Positions 26,504-32,966 of a stretch of DNA of 45,750 nt are shown piece after piece; within the stretch, counting starts at the first letter, position 1, and each line of letters opens with the position of its first letter. The notes under the pieces are model-generated. The model did not search any database, was not told the DNA's origin, and saw nothing but the letters and a program-made list of their open reading frames with translations. A program made the position numbers and the translations under genes. This DNA is from Sphingobium wenxiniae (lineage in GTDB: Bacteria; Pseudomonadota; Alphaproteobacteria; Sphingomonadales; Sphingomonadaceae), in assembly GCF_007830065.1 (NCBI RefSeq), contig NZ_VLKK01000022.1:1-45750 (forward strand). The letters run 5' to 3'.

Positions 26504-27183
26504 GCCCCTGCCCTCGCCGCTGTAAGCGCCTCTAGCACGTCATGGGCGAACGCTGCGGCGTTCGCCCGCGCGCTCTCGATTGCCTTCGCCTGAGCGCCCT
26601 CCAAGCCGCTTAGCGTGCCTCCTTCGGCGAATAGACTGCGATAGACGGTGCGCTCTGCGATCGGCGTGGCAAGCGTAGCGATGCCCGCCCCTCTTACGCC
26701 TTCTGCGATCTGCTGCGCGACGCGCGAACGGATCGCCGCGCTGGCCGGGGTTCGGGTGAAGACGCCTGCAAAAGCAATGTCTCTGCGGGCGGCTGTGGAT
26801 GCGCGCCGGATGCTCTGAAAAGCGCGCGCGGCTTGGTCGCTGTCCAGCACTGAACCTTGCATTGGAACAAGAGCTAGGTGCGTCATCAAAAGCGCATTGG
26901 TCACGCGCGCCGACGCCCTGCCCTCAAGATCAACGATCACGAATTTGGCGCGCTTCTGCGCCGCGTCGATCGTGTCGATAATCGCGTCTTCGTCCACTTC
27001 CTGAACCACTTCGATATTGTCGGGCTTGCCCGGCAATCCGGCCCATTTGGCGAGCGGGAAATTGGGGTCGGCATCCACGATGACGACTGAACCGCCGCCC
27101 TCGGCAAGCTCGATCGCCAGCAATAGGGCGGCGGTCGTTTTCCCGACTCCCCCCTTCGGCGATAGCAGGGTGATTACCGGCAT
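26500..27183 (-). CDS. parA: ParA-family partition ATPase
   Basis: A 227-residue Walker-type ATPase. Deviant Walker A is LLSPKGGVGKTTAALLLAIE (residues 5-24), and VVIVDADPNFPLAKW and FVIVDLEGRAS follow. The short length without an N-terminal HTH fits type Ib ParA. It ensures plasmid segregation together with the 26108-26503 product. Upstream lies an array of GGTAAT-type repeats that could act as centromere and operator. Confidence 0.93.
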   Translation of the reverse strand: MPVITLLSPKGGVGKTTAALLLAIELAEGGGSVVIVDADPNFPLAKWAGLPGKPDNIEVVQEVDEDAIIDTIDAAQKRAKFVIVDLEGRASARVTNALLMTHLALVPMQGSVLDSDQAARAFQSIRRASTAARRDIAFAGVFTRTPASAAIRSRVAQQIAEGVRGAGIATLATPIAERTVYRSLFAEGGTLSGLEGAQAKAIESARANAAAFAHDVLEALTAARAGA

Positions 27184-27216
27184 TGTGCGCGTCCCTTTCG
27201 TAGAAGTGTTAAGCGT

Positions 27217-27338
27217 ATTACCGCGAGCGAAAGCGCCTTCGCTGCATTCTCGGTAATACCGCTAATCGGTAACATACGCGCAAGCGCGGTAATAGCGATA
27301 TTGCAAATATTATCGGTAATACAGAGAATAGGGGTAAT
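27217..27338. repeat. Centromere/operator-like array of CGGTAAT repeats upstream of parA
   Basis: Five same-direction copies of CGGTAAT or a close variant start at 27251, 27267, 27287, 27314 and 27332 (the last GGGTAAT), and one inverted copy ATTACCG is at 27217. Spacing is irregular (16-27 bp). The stretch is markedly AT-richer than its surroundings and fills the gap before parA. Confidence 0.6.
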
Positions 27339-27360
27339 CCGCTTAGCCTCTGAACGCGGC

Positions 27361-27394
27361 CCGCCACCAAAGCGTTTAAACGCTTTGGTGGCGG
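27361..27394. repeat. 34-bp perfect palindrome
   Basis: The arm CCGCCACCAAAGCGTTT (27361-27377) is followed without spacer by its exact reverse complement (27378-27394), with GTTTAAAC at the centre. It lies between the zincin gene stop (27419) and the parA repeat array. No U-run follows, so a simple terminator is not obvious. Confidence 0.7.
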
Positions 27395-27418
27395 CGGTGC
27401 TGGGGCTGTGGCTTGCGG

Positions 27419-28072
27419 TCATGCGTCTTGCTCGCCGTCCTCGGCCTCGTCCGCGTCAAGCGGATCGTGGGCCATTCTGCCATGGTCATCGACCGGGCAG
27501 ATGGGTGCGCCCACTTCCTCGATCCACTTGCGGGCGGTGCGGACGGTATAGCCGCAATGCGCGCAAGCGCATTTCAGCATCCGTGCCGTCTGCTTCTTCT
27601 TCTGCCCTACGGGCGCGAGCGCATTGAGGCGGCGGTGAGGGTAGGGGGCAAGCTGGGCGATGATCGGCGCGGCCCATTCCATGAACTCGGGCGTCGGCTC
27701 GCTGGTGGTGAAGGGGGCCTTGTGGCCGATCGTCGCCGCTGCGATCTGAAACGGGCGCTTGTGGCCCGCCTCGGGGATAGCCGCATGGATCATTTCATGC
27801 GCGAGGATCGCGGCGACGGTCGCCGGGTCGTCTTCGACCGGCGAGATAAAAATCTCGGCGTGCTGATCGTCGCTCGCCTCGGCGCTCCAACATTGGCCGC
27901 GAACGCGCTTCTTCTTGCCAAGCTCGCCGCCCTTGCTCGGGAATCCGCATGTGACGCGGTAGGATGGGAAGGAAAGCCCCGCCCGCTCGGCGAGGACAGG
28001 TTCAAAGGCTTTCGCCAGTTGCGAAAGCCAATCCTCGCGAAGCTCGGCCGCGTCCAGGGCGCGACCGATCAC
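27419..28072 (-). CDS. SprT-like zinc metallopeptidase with zinc ribbon
   Basis: A 217-residue protein. The zincin motif is AAILAHEMIHAAIPEAGHKR (about residue 95), followed by a C-terminal zinc ribbon (CACAHCGYTVRTARKW ... CP). This is the SprT/Spartan layout; relatives cut DNA-bound proteins, and antirestriction proteins such as ArdC also carry zincin domains. The start is GTG at 28072 inside a GTGA overlap with the upstream stop; the longer frame to 28348 is a shadow of that gene. As a leading-region gene it could protect incoming DNA, which is inference. Confidence 0.8.
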   Translation of the reverse strand: MIGRALDAAELREDWLSQLAKAFEPVLAERAGLSFPSYRVTCGFPSKGGELGKKKRVRGQCWSAEASDDQHAEIFISPVEDDPATVAAILAHEMIHAAIPEAGHKRPFQIAAATIGHKAPFTTSEPTPEFMEWAAPIIAQLAPYPHRRLNALAPVGQKKKQTARMLKCACAHCGYTVRTARKWIEEVGAPICPVDDHGRMAHDPLDADEAEDGEQDA

Positions 28073-28341
28073 TTGCCAGACTCCCAATGTGCCGACATCG
28101 CGCGGGCCGTGCCGATCGCGTCGTCTGCGTCCTCGGTATAGTACGCCATCGCCTCTTGCTTGGCCTCGCACCATTGCGTCTTGCGGTCGGGGAACCGCTC
28201 TGAAAGCCGATAAAGGTTGATCGTCACGCGCCATTCGCCATCCCGGCAATCGGCCGTCATGCCCGGTAGTGACTTGATCGCGGCGCGGGTGGCCGCGATC
28301 GGGCCGGGGCCTGCGACGATGGCGGGTTTTCTTGCGGCCAT
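28069..28341 (-). CDS. Hypothetical protein, 90 residues, between zincin and LPD29-like genes
   Basis: A protein that begins MAARKPAIVAGPGPIAATRA and contains DGEWRVTINLYRLSERFPDR, YYTEDADDAIGTARAMSAHW. It has no membrane segment or known motif. It is coupled to the zincin gene by GTGA and starts 3 bp after the stop of the LPD29-like gene, so the three form one operon. The conserved neighbours suggest a shared role during establishment. The family is not recognised. Confidence 0.65.
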   Translation of the reverse strand: MAARKPAIVAGPGPIAATRAAIKSLPGMTADCRDGEWRVTINLYRLSERFPDRKTQWCEAKQEAMAYYTEDADDAIGTARAMSAHWESGK

Positions 28342-28344
28342 GGC

Positions 28345-29208
28345 TCAAGCCTCCATTTCGGAGGCTTGGGCGCGCACGGCAACGTCCATCTGATCGAACG
28401 GAGCGCCACCAATGCCGGGGATGCGGGCCGCATAAAGTCGGCCGTTCAAATAGTCCTCGGCGGTCGGCATCGGGGTTTCGTCCAGATTGCCGGAATACTT
28501 CTCGAACACGGCGGCAATCGCGCGGGTGATTAGCTCGGCCGAAAAGTCGCGTTGCGTGAATACATACTTAGAGCCGCCGAAAACCTCGTTCCATGCGCTC
28601 GCGCTGTATTCGTAACAGTCGTTCATGCCGTCAAAGCTGCCGGACTGATACTTGCGGGTAATTTCCTCGACCTTCGCGACGGTTGGGCCGTCTGTCCAGC
28701 TAATATCAATCGAACCGTGGCGATTGCGAACGCTGAATTTAACGCCCTTGAACGCGGCGCGGAGCTGGGTGCGAATGTTCTTCGCCGCGACCTTGCCGCC
28801 ATATTGGTCGGTCGCTTGCTCAAGCGCGCCATAGGCCGGATCGGCGCGAAGCTGGGCGATAGCCTCCGCAAAGCGGGCCTTGGCATTGTCTGCCGCAACG
28901 GCTGCTGTCGCCTTAGCGCACGCGGCACGCGCAAGCGCCTCGGCGATGTCCTCGGCGCTCGCGGTCTCGTCCAGCACGCGCCACTGCACGCCCCGAATGA
29001 TACATTCCGGCACGGCCTTGGAAATGCTGCCGTTATCGAACACGACGCTAAAGGATGCGTTGCCGCCTGAGTGCATGACGCCGCCCGCGATGCGGACGGA
29101 CTGGGGGCACTGCTCGCCCTCGATCGCGAACACGGTTCCGCGCCCTGCCCAATGGAGAACGCAAGAAATCCGGGTGCCGATCACGATTGCGGGGGTGGTG
29201 GTGGTCAT
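28345..29208 (-). CDS. LPD29-domain-like plasmid protein
   Basis: A 287-residue protein. Residues about 155-225 (FSVRNRHGSIDISWTDGPTV ... YQSGSFDGMNDCYEY) fit the large polyvalent protein-associated domain LPD29, found in plasmid and phage proteins delivered to or expressed early in new hosts. The N-terminal third is a beta-rich domain (VIGTRISCVLHWAGRGTVFA), followed by an Ala-rich helix. The start at 29208 (MTTTTPAIV) follows a leader; the frame extending to 29676 is not protein-like except for a 9-bp repeat. The biochemical role is unknown. Confidence 0.75.
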   Translation of the reverse strand: MTTTTPAIVIGTRISCVLHWAGRGTVFAIEGEQCPQSVRIAGGVMHSGGNASFSVVFDNGSISKAVPECIIRGVQWRVLDETASAEDIAEALARAACAKATAAVAADNAKARFAEAIAQLRADPAYGALEQATDQYGGKVAAKNIRTQLRAAFKGVKFSVRNRHGSIDISWTDGPTVAKVEEITRKYQSGSFDGMNDCYEYSASAWNEVFGGSKYVFTQRDFSAELITRAIAAVFEKYSGNLDETPMPTAEDYLNGRLYAARIPGIGGAPFDQMDVAVRAQASEMEA

Positions 29209-29582
29209 GGTCTGATCTTCCCAACTAGAGGCCGGTTTGCGGCTGCTGCTGCAAACCTTGGCCCTCGCCGAGAGTGGGGGGTGGCCGCACAAGGGCGATC
29301 GCGGGGGAGGGGGATCACCCACGCTGCACTGAGCGAAGCGAGGGAAGGGTGGGGATACCCCCGCGATCGGCGCCGCTCGCGGCGCTTCCCTTGTGCTGCC
29401 GGGGGGGCAAGGCCCCTTTGACCAGGCTAACGAAATACACCGGCTTGCCGGTGACATCAGGAGGCGTAGCCTCGGGGGCGTTGCGGGGGATTCCCCCGCA
29501 GAGGGGGTAGGGCGAGACGCGCAGCGGCTCGAACTCAGGGGGAGACTTCCCCCCTTTGACCTTCTGCCTTCATCGGAACTAA
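29209..29582 (-). other. Long structured leader upstream of the LPD29-like gene
   Basis: About 370 bp without a convincing gene, rich in G runs on the plus strand and in short hairpins such as GAGC-GAA-GCGAG near 29330 and GCGCC-GCTCGC-GGCGC at 29370-29386. It is comparable with the long leaders before the genes at 5451, 32489 and 45011. It may hold a promoter active on single-stranded DNA or a leader RNA. Confidence 0.35.
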
Positions 29583-29676
29583 CCGTAATTCCAGTCATAT
29601 CGGCACTACCCGCAACACCTGAATTATCTGCACCACTTGCATTACAGGCATTATCGGTATTATCGGCAATGGTCAA
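29583..29676. repeat. 9-bp periodic tract
   Basis: Read on the minus strand, the tract is built of consecutive 9-bp units such as GATAATACC, GATAATGCC, TGTAATGCA, GATAATTCA and GGTAGTGCC, about ten units with drift. It is AT-richer than its surroundings. On the minus strand it would encode a three-residue periodic peptide, but the following frame is not protein-like, so a DNA-level role is more likely. Confidence 0.55.
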
Positions 29677-29782
29677 TCGGTCACTGACATACTATATTGT
29701 TGTTGCTAAAAATGATAGCTCGGAAGCTGGCAATGGGGCCGCTGGCCCGAAAAACGGTCGTTATCCTCGCGAGACAAAAGCT

Positions 29783-30205
29783 ATGCTCGAATGTCTGATC
29801 CTCGGTGATAGCCTAGCTCAAGGTGCTGCTGCCGCCCTGAAAGCTGCTTGGCAAAGTCGCTGTGAAGTCGTTGCGACACAAGGAATCGGTTCTGCTGCAA
29901 TCCGTCGATCGGTTCCGCCACAATCCTACTATTCAGCTACAATATCTGCTGGCTCGAACGATCCAACAAACCCACACTTGACTGAAAATCTCATAGCAAT
30001 TCGCCGATCTATTTCAGCAAAACGTGTTGTTTGGATTGCTCCCTACAATCGTTCGGTTGCCTATGTCGTTGCCGATCTGGCTCGATCCTATGGCGATTAC
30101 CTTGTTGATGTTGCTGAAACCCCGCCTGTCCGTGATGGACTCCATCCACGCAGCTATAGCCGCCTTGCACGCTTGCTTGCGGAAGGCGGTTTCGGGGGCC
30201 GTTGA
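29783..30205 (+). CDS. SGNH/GDSL-type hydrolase-like protein
   Basis: A 140-residue protein with all SGNH landmarks in a very short frame: nucleophile block LILGDSLAQG (residues 5-14), ISAGSNDP with the Gly-Asn-Asp pattern near residue 59, and the Asp-His end block RDGLHPRSY near residue 120. Family members hydrolyse esters or act on peptidoglycan and exopolysaccharide. It is one of few + strand genes in the leading region and has lower GC than its neighbours, which suggests separate acquisition. In-frame starts exist further upstream (29670), so the exact N-terminus is uncertain. Confidence 0.7.
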   Translation: MLECLILGDSLAQGAAAALKAAWQSRCEVVATQGIGSAAIRRSVPPQSYYSATISAGSNDPTNPHLTENLIAIRRSISAKRVVWIAPYNRSVAYVVADLARSYGDYLVDVAETPPVRDGLHPRSYSRLARLLAEGGFGGR

Positions 30206-30232
30206 AGCGGGAACCTCGGCGAGGGGGGAAGG

Positions 30233-30254
30233 GGGCGGGCCGGTAGGCCCGCCC
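30233..30254. terminator. Hairpin between convergent SGNH and ssb genes
   Basis: A perfect 9-bp stem GGGCGGGCC / GGCCCGCCC with a 4-nt loop in the short gap between two convergent genes, suited to stop transcription from both sides. No clear U-run. Confidence 0.5.
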
Positions 30255-30262
30255 CGCCGCTG

Positions 30263-30592
30263 CTAGGCGGCTTCTGCCTTCGTCGCGAGGATACCGAAGT
30301 GATCGACAAGCCGATCGACGGTGTAGACAGTCTCACCGCCCTTCTCATAAGAGCTGTCGCGCATCCGGCCTTCGACGCGGATCAAGTCGCCGACCTGGGC
30401 CTTGTCGGCGATGTATTTGCGGGTCCGTTCTCCGAACACTGTCACGCGGTTCCAATAGGTCTCGTCGGACCATTCCCCCGTAGCTTCGTCTTTTCGCGGA
30501 TAGTTAGCCGCGACCTTGATGTGAGTGACGTTGCTATGGGTGTCGATCTTACCAATCCGACCGATGATTTCAAACTTCGCAAGATTACGCAT
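30263..30592 (-). CDS. ssb: Single-stranded DNA-binding protein
   Basis: A 109-residue OB-fold protein that starts MRNLAKFEIIGRIGKI, with VTHIKVAANYPRKDEATGEW, YWNRVTVFGERTRKYIADKA, VGDLIRVEGRMRDSSYEKGG. It is shorter than chromosomal SSB and lacks the acidic C-terminal tip that recruits host repair proteins. It would coat incoming single-stranded plasmid DNA. AAGGAG lies 8 bp before the ATG at 30592. A long hairpin upstream (30653-30723) may serve as promoter on single-stranded DNA. Confidence 0.88.
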   Translation of the reverse strand: MRNLAKFEIIGRIGKIDTHSNVTHIKVAANYPRKDEATGEWSDETYWNRVTVFGERTRKYIADKAQVGDLIRVEGRMRDSSYEKGGETVYTVDRLVDHFGILATKAEAA

Positions 30593-30652
30593 TTCCAGCT
30601 CCTTTATTCCGTGTTGCTGATGGACATTAACAAGGCGAAGTGTCGGCGCGTG

Positions 30653-30723
30653 CAAGTAAAAAAACGGAGGCTCCGCGAAGTGGAAACCGTAGGCCGACAA
30701 TGTTGGCCGCTTTTTTACTTGCT
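30653..30723 (-). promoter_or_regulatory. Long hairpin upstream of ssb, possible single-strand promoter
   Basis: Perfect 12-bp arms GCAAGTAAAAAA (30653-30664) and TTTTTTACTTGC (30712-30723) enclose smaller stems such as CGGA-GGC-TCCG. The same CAAGTAAAAAAA word occurs a third time at 31544-31555 before the resolvase gene. In the leading region such hairpins (Frpo/ssi type in F-like plasmids) can act as promoters when the transferred strand is still single-stranded. Confidence 0.4.
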
Positions 30724-30816
30724 CGTACTAGCCGATACAAAGCCTAGATGCCATCAATAAGCGACCGGAAAGGAGCAAGAAATTGAACCAATCTTGATAG
30801 ATAATACATCGTGTCG

Positions 30817-30833
30817 TATTTGCGGCGCAAATA
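30817..30833. repeat. 17-bp palindrome after the resolvase gene
   Basis: TATTTGCG-G-CGCAAATA, perfect 8-bp arms, 12 bp beyond the resolvase stop on the minus strand. It may be a weak terminator or a protein-binding site. Confidence 0.4.
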
Positions 30834-30845
30834 TACAAATCAACT

Positions 30846-31484
30846 TTACGTCGCGCTTGCGTCTGCTTGACTTGCTGCGGGGGAAGGGTCCGCTTGCCTT
30901 TCGGCGTCCGACTGTTCGGCTCGGTCGCGCTCCATACGTCGATAGATCGCCTGTCGGCTGACGCCTAGCATCGTCGCAACTGCCGCTACGCTCGATTTTG
31001 TGGAGCCGGTTAGATGCTTCTTGGCCTCGATCCACTGCGCGTCCTTGATGCTCTGGGGACGGCCAAACCGCGTTCCGGCACGCTGGGCGGCTGCGATCCC
31101 GGCCATTGTCCTTTCGTGGTTCGTGCCTCGCTCGAACTCCGCGAAAGCGCCGAATATCTGAAAAATGAGGTTCCCGGCTGCGCTGGTGGTGTCGATCACG
31201 GATTCCTTGATCGAACGCAGGCCGATCCCGCGTTCCTTCATCCCCTGTACGGTGTCGATCAGATCGCGGGTGGATCGGCTGAGCCGGTCCAGCTTCCACA
31301 CGACTAGCGTATCTTCATCCGCTCGGGCGTAGGCCAGCGCCTCGGCGAGCTGGGGCTTGATGACGGCCGAACCGCTCACCCCTTCGTCGGTAAAGACCTT
31401 CGTGCATCCGGCCTGCTCTAGCGCCTCAATCTGTAGGCGGGCATTCTGCTCATAGGTGGAAACCCGCGCGTAACCTATCAGCAT
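30846..31484 (-). CDS. Serine recombinase, resolvase/invertase family
   Basis: A 212-residue protein. The catalytic Ser is in IGYARVSTYEQN (residue about 10), LVVWKLDRLSRSTRDL and FERGTNHERTMAGI follow, and a C-terminal HTH (VAAVATMLGVSRQAIYRRME) completes the normal resolvase layout. It probably resolves plasmid multimers or acts on the repeat field at 31485-31688. The start at 31484 is fixed by the MLIGYARVS N-terminus. It lies outside the large transposon (32674-44505), so it is not an internal resolvase of that element. Confidence 0.93.
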   Translation of the reverse strand: MLIGYARVSTYEQNARLQIEALEQAGCTKVFTDEGVSGSAVIKPQLAEALAYARADEDTLVVWKLDRLSRSTRDLIDTVQGMKERGIGLRSIKESVIDTTSAAGNLIFQIFGAFAEFERGTNHERTMAGIAAAQRAGTRFGRPQSIKDAQWIEAKKHLTGSTKSSVAAVATMLGVSRQAIYRRMERDRAEQSDAERQADPSPAASQADASAT

Positions 31485-31688
31485 GTCCGAAACTCCGAAA
31501 AACCGTGATACTTTCGGACACTCTGCCGTTTGTCCGAAAGTCTCAAGTAAAAAAATTAGTTCCGGACACCTCGACGGGGGTTTTCGGACGGCCACTTTCG
31601 GACGGGGATTTCGGACAAACGGGAAAAGAGCAAATCCGCGATTTTGGGATTGCCGGGTTGTCGCGTCCGAAACCGATCGGTTTCGGAC
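31485..31688. promoter_or_regulatory. res: res-like field of TTTCGGAC / GTCCGAAA repeats
   Basis: At least eight copies of TTTCGGAC or its complement GTCCGAAA lie within 204 bp next to the resolvase start. Inverted pairs at 31484-31520 and 31530-31567 span about 37 bp, the size of resolvase subsites II/III. The field ends in a 24-bp perfect palindrome (31665-31688) whose left half is GTCCGAAACCGA. Layout and position fit a resolution site that also autoregulates the resolvase. Confidence 0.6.
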
Positions 31689-31754
31689 ACGCGGCAATGC
31701 TCGCACCTGAACGTCTGCAATGCTATGACGATCCGTGCGGAAGGAGAACGCGCG

Positions 31755-32051
31755 ATGGAAAAGAGCTGGCAGCAAATAAACGCGGAAATCGACACGATGC
31801 ACGCGCATCAGGACTTCACCGAAAAGCTGATCTTCGTTCTAATCGGCGTCACGGTCATTCTTGGGCTTGTCGGCGCTCCCAAAGGGCTGACGCTGCTTTG
31901 GCTCATCCCGACGCTCGGATACATGCTCGGGCGGTACAATATTGAGAACCTTCGCGGGACCATGCGCGACTATTGGGTTCCGGCGCTGGGGTCGCAAGCT
32001 ATTCTCGCTTTCATTGTCGGCGTGCCGCTGCTGATCCGTTTCGGCATTTGA
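31755..32051 (+). CDS. Small membrane protein, 98 residues
   Basis: A protein that begins MEKSWQQINAEIDTMHAHQD with three hydrophobic segments (LIFVLIGVTVILGLVGA, LTLLWLIPTLGYMLG, ILAFIVGVPLLIRFGI). AAGGAG stands 8 bp before the start. It is transcribed divergently from the resolvase and couples to a 74-residue gene through TGATG. No family is recognised; small membrane proteins in leading regions can act in exclusion or stress control, but nothing here shows that. Confidence 0.7.
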   Translation: MEKSWQQINAEIDTMHAHQDFTEKLIFVLIGVTVILGLVGAPKGLTLLWLIPTLGYMLGRYNIENLRGTMRDYWVPALGSQAILAFIVGVPLLIRFGI

Positions 32052-32275
32052 TGGCGCGAAACGATAAAGGCGGCGGGCAAGCGGAACGCATTGCCGCCGC
32101 CCTGGCTCTCGTCGATCGCGCGATATGCTTGGTCGAAAGCGCCGGGGACAAAGGCGCGTTGATCGCGTGCCATTTGGCGCAAGCTGTTGCCCTTGGGCGG
32201 CAAGATGATTGCGCCGGTCCAAAGCAAGCGATCAAAAAAAGGGAGGCCGAAGCCTCCCTTTCTCCTAGTGAGTGA
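32051..32275 (+). CDS. Small hypothetical protein, 74 residues
   Basis: A frame that begins MARNDKGGGQAERIAAALAL in a TGATG overlap with the membrane protein gene. It is helical with one Cys-containing segment (IACHLAQAVALGRQDD). The strong bidirectional terminator at 32241-32258 lies inside its last codons, so the true coding end may be less than shown or the terminator may double as coding sequence. No function is assigned. Confidence 0.5.
   Translation: MARNDKGGGQAERIAAALALVDRAICLVESAGDKGALIACHLAQAVALGRQDDCAGPKQAIKKREAEASLSPSE
32234..32263 (-). terminator. Strong intrinsic terminator
   Basis: Stem GGGAGGC / GCCTCCC with a 4-nt loop at 32241-32258. On the minus strand it is followed by seven T residues (A-run 32234-32240) directly after the stop of the 32265-32489 gene. 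On the plus strand TTTCT follows, so it probably works in both directions. Confidence 0.8.
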
Positions 32276-32489
32276 ACATTTTAATGAAGGCCGGTGCGAG
32301 GCCGATTATCGCGAGGACGAAGCCTACTGCACCGATAACCCACGTCTGTGCCGTGAGTTTGCTTTCCAGCGCCTTGTTTGCTTCCTGAACCTTCACCGCG
32401 ATATACTCCTCGATAGCCTCCACAACCTCGGCTGCCGCGTCTTCTGACACATTAGCCGCCTTCAACGCTCTAAACAATTTGATTTGCAT
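32265..32489 (-). CDS. Coiled-coil membrane-anchored protein (DUF1640-like)
   Basis: A 74-residue protein that begins MQIKLFRALKAANVSEDAAA. It has a helical, acidic coiled-coil-like segment (EVVEAIEEYIAVKVQEANKA) and one C-terminal membrane helix (WVIGAVGFVLAIIGLAPAF). The layout recalls DUF1640 proteins. The ATG at 32489 has GGAGAA upstream. A structured leader element (32548-32630) precedes it, and the defence transposon inserted 180 bp upstream may have changed its promoter. Confidence 0.7.
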   Translation of the reverse strand: MQIKLFRALKAANVSEDAAAEVVEAIEEYIAVKVQEANKALESKLTAQTWVIGAVGFVLAIIGLAPAFIKMFTH

Positions 32490-32547
32490 CTGGTTCTCCT
32501 TCTCGTTGGTGTGAGGTGAACAAACGGCATGGGCTCCGGCGTCGGCG

Positions 32548-32630
32548 GTCAAGGACCGCGTAGCGGCCGCGATAGCGGGGGGTGGGGGAGCCGATTTACG
32601 CAGTAAATTGGGGGAACCGCCCATCCTTGA
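32548..32630 (-). repeat. Structured leader element, copy 1
   Basis: It shares a collinear pattern with 45072-45154 in the same orientation relative to a downstream minus-strand gene: a GGCCGC-GCGGTC hairpin, a G-rich stretch, a second hairpin and AATTGGGGGAACCGC followed by ATCCTTGA (plus-strand reading). The second hairpin is ATTTAC-TGC-GTAAAT here (minus strand) and ATTTTC-TAC-GAAAAT in the other copy, a compensating base change. This supports a conserved RNA or single-strand DNA fold. Confidence 0.6.
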
Positions 32631-32673
32631 GGGTCGGCGCGCACCCATGCCATAATACCACATTACACAGAGA

Positions 32674-32710
32674 GGGGTCAGTACATAGAACGGCCCCAGA
32701 TATACGCTAA
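32674..32710 (+). repeat. Left terminal inverted repeat of the defence transposon
   Basis: Starts GGGGTCAGTACATAGAACGG. It differs from the right end only at positions 8 and 21. The target duplication AGAGA precedes it at 32669-32673. Confidence 0.92.
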
Positions 32711-32966
32711 GCGCCGACAGCCCTGCTCAGGTGTCGGAAAACACCTGTTTGTCGTACATCTATTGGAAATGGCGTGGTTTGGGACTTTCCTGTCATTCGG
32801 CGCCGCTCTCGCGAACGACAGCTTCAATTTACACCGGACATTCCTGCGTCGCGGGACCGCGATCCTGTTAGCGCTTAGAGTAAGTAAAATGTACTTTCGC
32901 ACAATAATTCCCACATTGCATTAATGGCTAAATTAGCTAAGTCTCGGTGCAAGGCGGGAGAATTCT

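Noticed and set aside
27217..27338. Possible CRISPR array
   Set aside because: The repeats are only 7 bp, irregularly spaced and lie before parA; no cas gene is present anywhere.
29209..29676. N-terminal extension of the LPD29-like frame including a three-residue repeat
   Set aside because: Pro/Ser-rich shadow composition in the middle and a better start at 29208; kept as a repeat tract, not as coding sequence.
29393..29782. N-terminal extension of the SGNH frame
   Set aside because: The extension is low-complexity and covers the 9-bp tract and leader; the SGNH fold begins at the GDSL block just after 29783.
30846..31484. Resolvase as part of the defence transposon
   Set aside because: It lies 1.2 kb outside the left terminal repeat and the AGAGA duplication, so it belongs to the plasmid backbone.
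32678..32914. 78-codon frame at the left end of the defence transposon
   Set aside because: It starts next to the terminal repeat, has no protein-like pattern and no ribosome binding site.
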